A stretch of 64,000 bases of DNA from Mycobacterium sp. (GTDB lineage Bacteria > Actinomycetota > Actinomycetes > Mycobacteriales > Mycobacteriaceae), in NCBI RefSeq assembly GCF_004298145.1, contig NZ_SCRH01000053.1, positions 1 through 64,000 of the forward strand, in the 5' to 3' direction. Positions within the stretch are counted from its first letter, which is position 1. Every line of letters starts with the position of its first letter. Below, piece by piece: positions 34,738 to 43,102 of this stretch. Made by a program: the position numbers and the translations under genes. The notes beneath the pieces are model-generated. The model was not told the origin of the DNA and did no database searches. It saw only the letters and a program-made list of their open reading frames with translations.

Positions 34738-35538
34738 TCAGATGATCTTCTCGGCGACCAGATACTTGGCCACCTCGTTGCCGCCCTCACCCTCGTCGGT
34801 GACCTTCTCACCCGCGGTCTTCGGCGGCTTCGGCGTCGACGACAGCACGGTGGATCCGGCGTTGGCCAGCCCGACCTCGTCGCTTTCGACCCCGATGTCG
34901 GCCAAGGTCAGCACCGTCACCTCTTTCTTCTTGGCGGCCATGATGCCCTTGAACGAAGGGAAACGGGGCTCGTTGATCTTCTCCGTGACACTGATCACGG
35001 CGGGCAGCGTGGCCTCCAGGTTGAAGACGCCGTCGTCGGTCTCGCGCTCGCCGGTGACCTTGCCGCCCTCCAGGGACAGCTTGCGCAGGTGGGTGAGCTG
35101 CGGCAGGCCCAGGTACTCGGCGATGATGGCCGGCACCGCGCCGCCGGTGCCGTCGGTCGCTTCGTTACCGGCGATCACCAGCTCGGTGCCCTCGATGGTG
35201 CCCAGCGCACGGGCCAGGGCCCACCCGGTCTGCACCACGTCGGAGCCGTGCATGCCGTCGTCCTTGAGGTGGACGGCCTTGTCGGCGCCCATCGACAGGG
35301 CCTTGCGGATCGCCTCGGTGGCGCGCTCGGGTCCGGCGGTCAGCACGGTCACCGACCCCTCGACGCCGTCGGCGGCTTCCTTCTCCCGGATCTGCAGGGC
35401 TTCTTCCACCGCGCGCTCGTTGATCTCATCCAGGACCGCGTCGGCGGCCTCGCGGTCCAGCGTGAAATCGCCGTCTGTCAGCTTGCGCTCTGACCAAGTG
35501 TCTGGGACCTGCTTAATCAGGACCACGATGTTCGTCAT
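34738..35538 (-). CDS. fixA: Electron transfer flavoprotein beta subunit
   Basis: This partner of FixB binds AMP and contacts the dehydrogenases. It has 266 residues. Motifs are MTNIVVLIKQVPDTWSERKL, ALSMGADKAVHLKDDGM, and the signature LELPQL-like loop seen here as AEYLGLPQLTHLRKLSLEGG. ATG at 35538 begins the first strand; longer upstream reading is not conserved. The 229-base region up to the divergent methyltransferase gene should contain both promoters. Confidence 0.96.
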   Translation of the reverse strand: MTNIVVLIKQVPDTWSERKLTDGDFTLDREAADAVLDEINERAVEEALQIREKEAADGVEGSVTVLTAGPERATEAIRKALSMGADKAVHLKDDGMHGSDVVQTGWALARALGTIEGTELVIAGNEATDGTGGAVPAIIAEYLGLPQLTHLRKLSLEGGKVTGERETDDGVFNLEATLPAVISVTEKINEPRFPSFKGIMAAKKKEVTVLTLADIGVESDEVGLANAGSTVLSSTPKPPKTAGEKVTDEGEGGNEVAKYLVAEKII

Positions 35539-35767
35539 GAGTGTGGTTCGTCCTCCTCGAAGGGGTCCGCAGCGATCGACTGCGAGACCTCGGTACGCGT
35601 TTTTCGCAACGCACAGCCGTGTTACTACCCGGTAACTTTGTGCGGTATGCATTCACACCATAGCGGGTGGTACTGCACGTTCTTGCGGCGCGCCTCCCCC
35701 TGCGAACACGGGGCCACCCACTTTCGTGGTTCGCGAATCCGACACTTCGCGTTAGCCTGCCTATGCA

Positions 35768-36601
35768 ATGAGCGCACTGGTCCCTGACGTTCCCCCACGC
35801 GCCCCCGGCGATCCCGCGTCGGCGGGTGACACGGTGTTGACGCTGACCGGTGAGCGCACCATCCCGGGTTTGGATATCGAAAACTACTGGTTTCGCCGCC
35901 ACGAGGTCGTTTACCAGCGGCTCGCCGAGCACTGCGTGGGGGCCGACGTGCTCGAGGCGGGCTGCGGCGAGGGATACGGCGCCGATCTGATCGCCGACGT
36001 CGCCCGCCGCGTCATCGCCGTGGACTACGACGAGTCCGCGGTGGCCCACGTCCGCGCCCGCTACCCCCGGGTGGACGTCATGCAGGCGAACCTTGCGCAG
36101 CTGCCGCTGCCCGATTCGTCGGTGGATATTGTGGTCAACTTCCAGGTGATCGAGCATCTGTGGGATCAAACACAATTCGTTGTCGAGTGCGCGCGGGTGC
36201 TGCGGCCGTCCGGGCTGCTGATGATGTCCACCCCCAACCGGATCACGTTCTCACCCGGTCGCGACACCCCGATCAACCCGTTCCACACCCGCGAACTCAA
36301 CGCCGGCGAGCTGGCCGAGCTGCTCGTCGGCGGGGGTTTCTCCGACGTGTCGATCACCGGGTTGTTCCACGGTCCGCGGCTTCGGCAGATGGACGCCCGG
36401 CACGGCGGCTCGATCATCGACGCGCAGATCCAGCGCGCAACGGCCGCTGACCCCGGGGCGCCGTGGCCGCCCGATCTGGCGGCGGATGTCGCGGCGGTCA
36501 CCACCGATGACTTCGAACTCGTCGCGAGCGGATCCGGCGCGGCCACCGGCCAGCACATCGACGACAGTCTCGATCTGATCGCGATCGCGGTAGCACGGTG
36601 A
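35768..36601 (+). CDS. SAM-dependent methyltransferase (Rv3030-like)
   Basis: This 277-residue class I methyltransferase has motif I at VLEAGCGEGYGAD (61-73), the acidic strand VIAVDYDESA and IVVNFQVIEHLWDQ. Rv3030 belongs to the M. tuberculosis gene set for 6-O-methylglucose lipopolysaccharide, a cytosolic polysaccharide that binds acyl chains. The role here is inferred from that and from the two glucan genes that follow. It overlaps the next gene by four bases (GTGA). The start is ATG at 35768. Confidence 0.88.
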   Translation: MSALVPDVPPRAPGDPASAGDTVLTLTGERTIPGLDIENYWFRRHEVVYQRLAEHCVGADVLEAGCGEGYGADLIADVARRVIAVDYDESAVAHVRARYPRVDVMQANLAQLPLPDSSVDIVVNFQVIEHLWDQTQFVVECARVLRPSGLLMMSTPNRITFSPGRDTPINPFHTRELNAGELAELLVGGGFSDVSITGLFHGPRLRQMDARHGGSIIDAQIQRATAADPGAPWPPDLAADVAAVTTDDFELVASGSGAATGQHIDDSLDLIAIAVAR

Positions 36602-38190
36602 ACTCCAGGCAAGACCGGGTTCCCGGCCTCTTCACCCTGGTTTTGCACACCCACCTCCCGTGGCTTGCCCACCATGGCCGCTGGCCGGTCGGTGAGGAAT
36701 GGCTCTACCAATCCTGGGCGGCGGCCTACCTGCCGCTGATGCGAGTGCTGAACACGTTGGCCGGCGAAAACCGCCGGGGGCTGATCACGCTCGGTGTCAC
36801 ACCGGTGGTGAACGCGCAGCTTGACGACCCGTATTGCCTTGACGGCATGCATCATTGGCTGGCGAACTGGCGGCTGCGCGCGGCCGAAGCGGCCAGTGTG
36901 CGGTCGGTCCCCCGGTCGAAGTCGGCCGGCTATCAGTCATGCACACCGGAAGCCTTGCGCACCTTGGGAGTTCGTGAATCGGCTGAGGCCCAGCGGGCTC
37001 TCGACGACTTCGCCACCCTGTGGCGGCACGGCGCCAGCCCGATGCTGCGCAGCCTGCTCGACGCCGGCACCGTGGAGCTGCTCGGCGGACCGCTGGCCCA
37101 TCCGTTCCAACCGCTGCTCGCCCCCCGGCTGCGCGAGTTCGCCCTGCGCGAGGGTCTGGCCGACGCGCAGCATCGCCTGGGGACGCGCAAAGGGCAAAGC
37201 CTGGGCGGGATCTGGGCACCCGAATGCGCTTACGCGCCAGGCCTGGAACACGACTACTCCGCCGCGGGCGTCACGCATTTCATGGTCGACGGCCCGTCGC
37301 TGCACGGCGACACCGCGCTGGGCCGGCCCGTCGGCGACACCGACGTGGTGGCGTTCGGGCGCGATCTGCAGGTCAGCTACCGGGTGTGGTCACCGAAGTC
37401 CGGCTACCCCGGCCATGCCGCCTATCGCGATTTCCACACCTATGACCACCTCACCGGGCTGAAGCCGGCCAGGGTCACGGGCCGCAACGTGTCCTCGGAG
37501 GGCAAGGCGCCCTACGATCCCGAGCGCGCCGGCCACACGGTCGACATCCACGTCGCCGACTTCGTCGACATGGTCCGCAACCGCCTGCTGTCGGAATCCG
37601 CGCGCATCGGGCGGCCCGCCCATGTGGTCGCGGCCTTCGACACCGAGCTGTTCGGCCACTGGTGGTACGAAGGCCCGACGTGGCTGGAGCGGGTGCTGCG
37701 CGCCCTGCCCGAGGCCGGTGTGCGGGTGGGCACGCTGCGCGACGCGATCGCCGACGGCTTCGTCGGTAACCCGGTGGCGCTGCCGCCCAGCTCGTGGGGT
37801 TCGGGCAAGGACTGGCAGGTGTGGGCCGGCGACCAGGTCGCCGATCTGGTCCAGCTCAACAACGAAGTGGTCGACACCGCGCTGAGCACCGTCGACAAGG
37901 CGCTGTCCCAAACCGCGACGCTGGACGGGCCGATCCCCCGCGACCACGTCGCCGATCAGATCCTGCGCGAAACGTTGCTCACGGTCTCCAGCGACTGGCC
38001 GTTCATGGTGAGCAAGGACTCGGCCGCCGACTACGCGCGGTATCGCGCCCACCTGCATGCGCACGCCACCCGCGAAATCGCGGGGGCCCTGGCGTCCGGG
38101 CGGCGCGACACCGCGCAGCGGCTGGCCGACGGGTGGAACCGCGCCGACGGACTCTTCGGCTCCCTCGATGCGCGCAGGCTGCCCCGATGA
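36598..38190 (+). CDS. GH57 glucan-active enzyme, branching-enzyme-like (Rv3031-like)
   Basis: This 530-residue glycoside hydrolase family 57 protein has the HTHLPW motif (17-22), the predicted nucleophile Glu209 in GIWAPECAYAPG and the acid/base Asp348 in AAFDTELFGHWWYEGP, followed by a DUF1957-type C-terminal domain. Family members branch or transfer alpha-1,4-glucans. In mycobacteria Rv3031 is linked to methylglucose lipopolysaccharide synthesis. GTG at 36598 overlaps the upstream methyltransferase stop; the next gene starts 13 bases later, so the three form an operon. Confidence 0.9.
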   Translation: MNSRQDRVPGLFTLVLHTHLPWLAHHGRWPVGEEWLYQSWAAAYLPLMRVLNTLAGENRRGLITLGVTPVVNAQLDDPYCLDGMHHWLANWRLRAAEAASVRSVPRSKSAGYQSCTPEALRTLGVRESAEAQRALDDFATLWRHGASPMLRSLLDAGTVELLGGPLAHPFQPLLAPRLREFALREGLADAQHRLGTRKGQSLGGIWAPECAYAPGLEHDYSAAGVTHFMVDGPSLHGDTALGRPVGDTDVVAFGRDLQVSYRVWSPKSGYPGHAAYRDFHTYDHLTGLKPARVTGRNVSSEGKAPYDPERAGHTVDIHVADFVDMVRNRLLSESARIGRPAHVVAAFDTELFGHWWYEGPTWLERVLRALPEAGVRVGTLRDAIADGFVGNPVALPPSSWGSGKDWQVWAGDQVADLVQLNNEVVDTALSTVDKALSQTATLDGPIPRDHVADQILRETLLTVSSDWPFMVSKDSAADYARYRAHLHAHATREIAGALASGRRDTAQRLADGWNRADGLFGSLDARRLPR

Positions 38191-38203
38191 GGCGGACCAC
38201 GAC

Positions 38204-39448
38204 GTGAAAATCCTGATGGTGTCGTGGGAGTACCCGCCGGTCGTCATCGGCGGGCTCGGCCGGCACGTCCATCACCTGTCGACCGCGCTGGCCGCCGCCG
38301 GCCACGACGTCGTCGTGCTGTCGCGGCGTCCCACCGGAACCGATCCCCGCAGCCATCCGTCGTCCGACCAGGTCAGCGAGGGCGTTCGGGTGGTCGCGGC
38401 CGCGCAGGATCCGCACGAGTTCACCTTCGGCACCGACATGATGGCCTGGACGCTCGCGATGGGGCATTCCATGGTCCGCGCCGGGCTGTCCCTCAAGAAG
38501 CGGGGCGGCAACCACACGTGGCGTCCCGACGTCGTGCACGCCCACGACTGGCTGGTGGCCCACCCCGCGATCGCGTTAGCCCAATTTTATGATGTGCCAA
38601 TGGTTTCCACGATCCACGCCACCGAGGCCGGCCGGCATTCCGGTTGGGTCAGCGGCACGCTCAGCCGTCAGGTGCACGCGGTGGAGTCGTGGCTGGTGCG
38701 TGAATCCGATTCGCTGATCACCTGTTCGGGCTCGATGGCCGACGAGATCACCGAACTGTTCGGACCCGGGCTGGCCGAGATCACCGTGATCCGCAACGGC
38801 ATCGAGACGGCGCGGTGGCCGTTCGCGGCGCGCCGGCCCCGCGGCGGGCCGGCCGAACTGCTCTACCTGGGACGGCTCGAGTACGAGAAGGGTGTCCACG
38901 ACGTCATCGCCGCGCTGCCGCGGATCAGACGCAGCCACGCCGGTACCACACTGACCATCGCCGGCGAGGGCACCCAGCAGGGCTGGCTCGTCGAACAAGC
39001 CCGTAAACACCGGGTGCTCAAGGCGATCCGGTTCGTAGGACACCTGGAACACGCGGAGCTGTTGGCCGTCCTGCATCGCGCCGACGCCGCGGTGTTGCCC
39101 AGTCACTACGAGCCGTTCGGCATCGTGGCCCTGGAGGCGGCCGCGGCCGGCACTCCCCTGGTGACCTCCAACATCGGCGGTCTGGGCGAGGCGGTGATCA
39201 ACGGTCAGACCGGCGTATCGTATCCGCCCCGCGACGTGGCCCGGCTGGCCGCGGCGATACGAACCGTGCTCGACGATCCGCAAGCCGCGCAACAACGCGC
39301 CCACGCCGCCCGCGAGCGACTCACGTCGGACTTCGATTGGCATACGGTGGCCGACAAGACCGCGCAGGTGTACCTGTCGGCCAAGCGTGGAGAGCGGCAG
39401 CCGCAGGCGCGGCTACCCATCATCGAACACGCCTTGCCGGACCGGTAG
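38204..39448 (+). CDS. GT4 alpha-1,4-glucosyltransferase (Rv3032-like)
   Basis: This 414-residue GT-B retaining glycosyltransferase has an N-terminal glycogen-synthase-like loop (MVSWEYPPVVIGGLGRHVHH), the phosphate-contact segment LLYLGRLEYEKGVHD and the EX7E motif in YEPFGIVALEAAAAGTPLV. Rv3032 elongates alpha-1,4-glucan for methylglucose lipopolysaccharide and contributes to glycogen; the same role is inferred here. GTG at 38204 starts the first strand and gives the expected length. It lies 21 bases before the next gene, which opens the carotenoid/light block. Confidence 0.93.
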   Translation: MKILMVSWEYPPVVIGGLGRHVHHLSTALAAAGHDVVVLSRRPTGTDPRSHPSSDQVSEGVRVVAAAQDPHEFTFGTDMMAWTLAMGHSMVRAGLSLKKRGGNHTWRPDVVHAHDWLVAHPAIALAQFYDVPMVSTIHATEAGRHSGWVSGTLSRQVHAVESWLVRESDSLITCSGSMADEITELFGPGLAEITVIRNGIETARWPFAARRPRGGPAELLYLGRLEYEKGVHDVIAALPRIRRSHAGTTLTIAGEGTQQGWLVEQARKHRVLKAIRFVGHLEHAELLAVLHRADAAVLPSHYEPFGIVALEAAAAGTPLVTSNIGGLGEAVINGQTGVSYPPRDVARLAAAIRTVLDDPQAAQQRAHAARERLTSDFDWHTVADKTAQVYLSAKRGERQPQARLPIIEHALPDR

Positions 39449-39469
39449 CGAGCTTTCTAACGTCGAGGC

Positions 39470-40825
39470 ATGAGCCTGGACTATTCGAGCGTGGTGCACG
39501 CTTCGATCACGGACGTTTTCGATTGGCATGCCAGGCCGGGGGCGTTCCACCGGCTCTCGCCGCCCTGGCAGCCGATGCGCCTGGTCTCCGAGGCGTCCTC
39601 ACTCGAGGACGGACGGGCCACGCTGGCCCTACCCGGCGGCCTGCGCTGGGTGGCCGTCCATCAGCCGGACGGCTACGACCCACCGCGCCGGTTCGTCGAC
39701 ACCCTGGGTGGCGACGGCCTGGCCACACTGCCGGTGCGAATCGCGGTTCGCTGGCGCCACACCCACGAGTTCGAAGACGTCGGAGCTGACCGCACCCGGG
39801 TGACCGACCGGGTCGACACCGGAGTGCCCGGCTCGCTGTTGCGGCCCATGTTCGACTACCGGCACCGCCAGCTGGCCGATGATTTGGCCGCCCACCGGCT
39901 GGCCGCCGAGAACGGTCTGAAGCCACTGACGATCGCCGTCACCGGGTCGTCAGGGCTGGTCGGTTCGGCGCTGACCGCGTTTCTGCGCACCGGCGGGCAT
40001 CGTGTCATCCAGCTGGTCCGGCACGCGCCACGCGGCGACGACGAGCGACGGTGGAACACCGACGATCCCGACCCGCGGCTGTTCGACGGCGTCAACGCGG
40101 TGATCCATCTGGCGGGAGCATCGATCGCCGGCCGGTTCACCGACGAACACCGGCGGGCCGTCCGCGACAGCAGGATTGGGCCCACTCGGCGGCTGGCCGA
40201 ACTGCTGAGCCGCACCGACCCCCGGCCGGCCGTGCTGATCTCGGCCTCGGCGATCGGCTACTACGGATACGACCGCGGCGATGAGACGCTCCCCGAGGAC
40301 AGCGATCGCGGTGACGGATTTCTGGCCGACGTGGTGGCGGACTGGGAGGGGGCGACCACAGCCGCGCAACAGGCGGGGCTGCGGGTGGTGCTGGTGCGCA
40401 CGGGCATCGTCCAATCGCCGCGCGGCGGCACGCTACGGCTGATGCGCCCGCTGTTCAGCGCCGGACTGGGGGGCCGGCTGGGCGACGGGAGGCAATGGCT
40501 GTCCTGGATCGGGATCGATGACCTGGTCGATGTGTATCACCGCGCTCTGTGGGACACGACGCTCGCGGGTCCCGTGAATGCCGTTGCGCCACAACCGGTC
40601 CGCAACAGCGAATACACGTCGGTCTTGGCTGCGGTGCTGCACCGGCCGGCGATGTTGCCGGTGCCGTCCCTGGGGCTTCGCCTCCTGCTCGGCGGGCAGG
40701 GCGCCCGCGAACTGGCCTGCGCGAGTCAACGAGTGGCTCCCCGCAAACTCGTCGCGGCCGGACACCGGTTCCGTCAGCCGGACCTCGACGCGGCGCTGCG
40801 CCACCTGTTGGGGCGCACCGGCTGA
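39470..40825 (+). CDS. SRPBCC + TIGR01777-type epimerase fusion protein
   Basis: This 451-residue two-domain protein has residues 1-145 as an SRPBCC (START-like) lipid-binding fold and residues 153-451 as an NAD(P)-binding short-chain epimerase of the TIGR01777 family. Motifs in the second domain are VTGSSGLVGSAL (157-168), VIHLAGASIAGRFTDEHR and ISASAIGYYGYDRGDE. Substrates of this fusion are unknown; a hydrophobic ligand is plausible. ATG at 39470 is used. It could be cotranscribed with the upstream glucosyltransferase (21 bases) but sits at the edge of the carotenoid block, tail-to-tail with the catalase-like gene (three bases apart). Confidence 0.8.
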   Translation: MSLDYSSVVHASITDVFDWHARPGAFHRLSPPWQPMRLVSEASSLEDGRATLALPGGLRWVAVHQPDGYDPPRRFVDTLGGDGLATLPVRIAVRWRHTHEFEDVGADRTRVTDRVDTGVPGSLLRPMFDYRHRQLADDLAAHRLAAENGLKPLTIAVTGSSGLVGSALTAFLRTGGHRVIQLVRHAPRGDDERRWNTDDPDPRLFDGVNAVIHLAGASIAGRFTDEHRRAVRDSRIGPTRRLAELLSRTDPRPAVLISASAIGYYGYDRGDETLPEDSDRGDGFLADVVADWEGATTAAQQAGLRVVLVRTGIVQSPRGGTLRLMRPLFSAGLGGRLGDGRQWLSWIGIDDLVDVYHRALWDTTLAGPVNAVAPQPVRNSEYTSVLAAVLHRPAMLPVPSLGLRLLLGGQGARELACASQRVAPRKLVAAGHRFRQPDLDAALRHLLGRTG

Positions 40826-40828
40826 CGG

Positions 40829-41566
40829 CTACTCTTGCGCATCTCTGCCGTCGCGGCTGTGCTGATAAGCACGGGCGCGCAGATCGGCCAGCCACCGGGG
40901 GTACAGGCTTAGGCCGGGCGCCGTGTTGAGCACCGGGTCGAACGACACGTCGTGGTCGCGCTCGGGATCCAGGGCGGTGGTCAGCGTGATGCGGGCCAGG
41001 AGCGTGAAATCGCCTCTGCCACAGGCCTGGTCGAGTGTCACCTCGATGTTGCCGCGCTCGAGCTTGGACCGGACAGCGTCCAGGGACAGACCCGGGCCGG
41101 CGATCTCGCGCGAGGTCCGGGCCCGCAACCACCAATTGTTGCCCTGATAGTGCAACGGCATCAGCGTGGTCAGGGTCTGGCCGTTCCACGATGTGGCCGG
41201 CCGTAGCGCCAGGGCGCGCGACAGCACGCCCGACCCGGACGAGACGAGCAGGATGTCCCACGGCTTGTCCGCCGGCTGGGGGGTGGGCAGCCGGACGGCC
41301 AGTCCGATGAAGTCGGGCAGCGCCCCCGGCGTACCGGTGGCTTTCGACACGCGCGCAACAATCTCCGATGATGCGATCGGCAAGCCCTGCGCCGCAGGGG
41401 CAACGCGTTCGATGTAGCCCTGCGCCAGCACCCCGGCCGGATGGAAGAACCGTTTGCCCCGGATCGCGGAACCCCACTGAAAGGGCAATGCCACAAGTTC
41501 GAAAATGTTCACCGGCGGCGAATTCCCCTTCTCCGCCGGGGGAAACAGGGCGCGCGACACCGCCAC
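40829..41566 (-). CDS. Compact catalase-superfamily haem protein (predicted)
   Basis: This 245-residue protein lacks a signal peptide. I recognise it by pattern only. FFHPAGVLAQGYIE (residues 40-53) fits the catalase distal-histidine region with His42. ARVSKATGTPGALPDFIGLA followed by VRLPTP fits the catalase RFS-to-GFAVK core. SFDPVLNTAPGLS leads into LRARAYQHSR (229-238), which carries the RxxxYxxxR haem-ligand motif with Tyr234. Its size is close to that of mini-catalases and far shorter than classical catalases. It may handle peroxides or oxidise a lipid or carotenoid. Start GTG at 41566 is tentative. It is divergent from crtE with 374 bases between. Confidence 0.6.
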   Translation of the reverse strand: MAVSRALFPPAEKGNSPPVNIFELVALPFQWGSAIRGKRFFHPAGVLAQGYIERVAPAAQGLPIASSEIVARVSKATGTPGALPDFIGLAVRLPTPQPADKPWDILLVSSGSGVLSRALALRPATSWNGQTLTTLMPLHYQGNNWWLRARTSREIAGPGLSLDAVRSKLERGNIEVTLDQACGRGDFTLLARITLTTALDPERDHDVSFDPVLNTAPGLSLYPRWLADLRARAYQHSRDGRDAQE

Positions 41567-41769
41567 CGCTGCCGCGGTGCGTGAAAATCACCGTGACGCG
41601 AAACCGCTGGTGCGCCAGCCGATCATTCGCAGGCTAGGCGGGGGCTGCTGCGGGCATATGCCCGATCGGGGTGACATTTCAGATACTCAATGGTTCAGGG
41701 CAGGCGCGCGCCGGGCACCCGACGGCCGCCACGACCGTCTGTCCGCCCCGGCTGGCGTCCACCGGTGAA

Positions 41770-41800
41770 GTTCATTAAATTAATGTTTAAGTTACTGAAC
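41770..41800. promoter_or_regulatory. crtE operator/promoter element, 31-bp AT-rich palindrome (site A)
   Basis: The arms GTTCATTAA (41770-41778) and TTACTGAAC (41792-41800) match at eight of nine paired positions around the core ATTAATGTTTAA. It is the only strongly AT-rich stretch in the 374-base gap between the catalase-like gene and crtE. Site B at 52159-52189 shares 23 of 31 positions, including the whole core. It is predicted to be bound by the MarR protein encoded at 50096 and to overlap the crtE promoter, 141 bases before the start codon. Confidence 0.7.
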
Positions 41801-41861
41801 AAGATGGTAGGTGGTACCGGCCGACGCAAGGGCGCGTCTGACGGCCAGCACCGTGGTTTCG

Positions 41862-41889
41862 CCCGCCTCATCGGCGGGTATGAGGCGGG
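41862..41889 (+). promoter_or_regulatory. Stem-loop in the crtE 5' leader
   Basis: CCCGCCTCAT (41862-41871) and ATGAGGCGGG (41880-41889) are perfect 10-base arms with an eight-base loop. It lies between site A and the crtE start, so any transcript from the site A promoter carries it. No T-run follows. It could stabilise the leader, mask the ribosome-binding site or bind a regulator. Confidence 0.55.
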
Positions 41890-41940
41890 TGTTCGGGCCG
41901 GACAGGGGCTGGGCATGCCAAGCCGTCCGGGAGGGAGCGC

Positions 41941-43074
41941 TTGGACACTATGGGAGCTTTGTCGTTTTCACCGGCCACGGCGTCCCCGCCGGTGGCGATC
42001 GGTTGGCTGAGCGCTGACGATTTCGAGGCATGGCGGTCGAACGTACGGCGCATGGTGTTGGGCGATGTCGCCGATTTCATCGTCGCGCGACGTGCCGGCG
42101 AATTGGACGATGCGCGCATCGATGCGGCCGGCGACATCCTGGTGCAGTTCGTCTCCGGCGGTAAATGCCTGCGGTCGACGTTCGTGTACCTGGGCTGGCT
42201 TTGCGGCGCTCCGCCCGACGACGCCGCCCTGCGGGCGGCGGCCAGTTTCGAGTTGGTGCACGCCTTTGCGTTGCTGCAGGACGACGTCATGGACGGTTCC
42301 GACCAACGGCGCGGTCGCCCGTCGGCGCATCGGCAATTCGGTCAGTGGCACCGCGAGCGCGGATTGTGCGGCTCGTCGCGGCGATTCGGTGAATCCGCTG
42401 CCATTCTGCTGGGCGACCTTTGCCTCATCTGGGCCGAACAGATGTTGCGCGACAGCGGCGTCGAACCCCGGCGTCTGCAACGCGCTTGGCCACGCTATGA
42501 CGCCATGCGCACCGAGCTTGCGGTCGGGCAATTCGCCGACCTGATCAACGATGCGCGCCAGATGCCCGGGCTGGAAGTCGTGCTCGACGTGGCGCGGCGC
42601 AAGTCGGGGAACTACACGGTGCGCCGGCCGCTGGAGATCGGCGCGGCCATGGGCGAGTGCGACGATCGGACGCTGTCCCAGCTGGGCCGCTATGGCGCCG
42701 CGGTCGGCGAGGCATTCCAGCTTCGCGACGACGTTCTCGGCGTTTTCGGGTCGCCGGCGGTGACGGGCAAGCCCAGCGCCGGTGATCTGCTGGAGCGCAA
42801 GGCGACCAGCGTCGTGGTGGCCGCCCACCAGTTGGCCGATGGGCCGACCCGGCGTGAACTCATCGAGCTCGCGCATCGTGAAACCCTCGACGACAGCGGG
42901 ATCGACCGGTGGAAAGCACTGATCGTCGAGACGGGAGCGGTGCAGCTCATCGAGGAGATGATCGGCGACCGCGTAGCTTCCGCGCGGGATCACCTCAGCG
43001 ACCTGCCGATCGATGAGCCCGTTCGCACCGCCCTGGCCGAAATGGCGGACGTCTGCACGGATCGCGCCGAATGA
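41941..43074 (+). CDS. crtE: Geranylgeranyl diphosphate synthase (carotenoid operon)
   Basis: This trans-prenyltransferase builds the C20 precursor GGPP from IPP and allylic diphosphates. The 377-residue protein has GGKCLRS (73-79), the first aspartate-rich motif LLQDDVMDGS (111-120) and the second as FQLRDDVLGVFG (259-270). The second motif ends DDVLG rather than DDxxD, as in many CrtE proteins. TTG at 41941 has GGGAGGGAG directly upstream at five-base spacing; ATG at 41950 is the alternative, at about 14 bases. It is the first gene of the crt operon and sits downstream of the 31-bp operator and the leader hairpin. Confidence 0.93.
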   Translation: MDTMGALSFSPATASPPVAIGWLSADDFEAWRSNVRRMVLGDVADFIVARRAGELDDARIDAAGDILVQFVSGGKCLRSTFVYLGWLCGAPPDDAALRAAASFELVHAFALLQDDVMDGSDQRRGRPSAHRQFGQWHRERGLCGSSRRFGESAAILLGDLCLIWAEQMLRDSGVEPRRLQRAWPRYDAMRTELAVGQFADLINDARQMPGLEVVLDVARRKSGNYTVRRPLEIGAAMGECDDRTLSQLGRYGAAVGEAFQLRDDVLGVFGSPAVTGKPSAGDLLERKATSVVVAAHQLADGPTRRELIELAHRETLDDSGIDRWKALIVETGAVQLIEEMIGDRVASARDHLSDLPIDEPVRTALAEMADVCTDRAE

Positions 43075-43102
43075 GTAGCACCGACCGGGGAGCCTGTTGA
43101 CC

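Noticed and set aside
40455..41591. 378-codon minus-strand frame around the catalase-like gene
   Set aside because: Different frame from the conserved catalase-like protein and arginine/alanine-rich; a shadow.
41804..42010. Upstream frame overlapping the crtE start as a real gene
   Set aside because: About 68 residues of Gly/Arg-rich translation, no ribosome-binding site; mentioned only as a possible leader frame.
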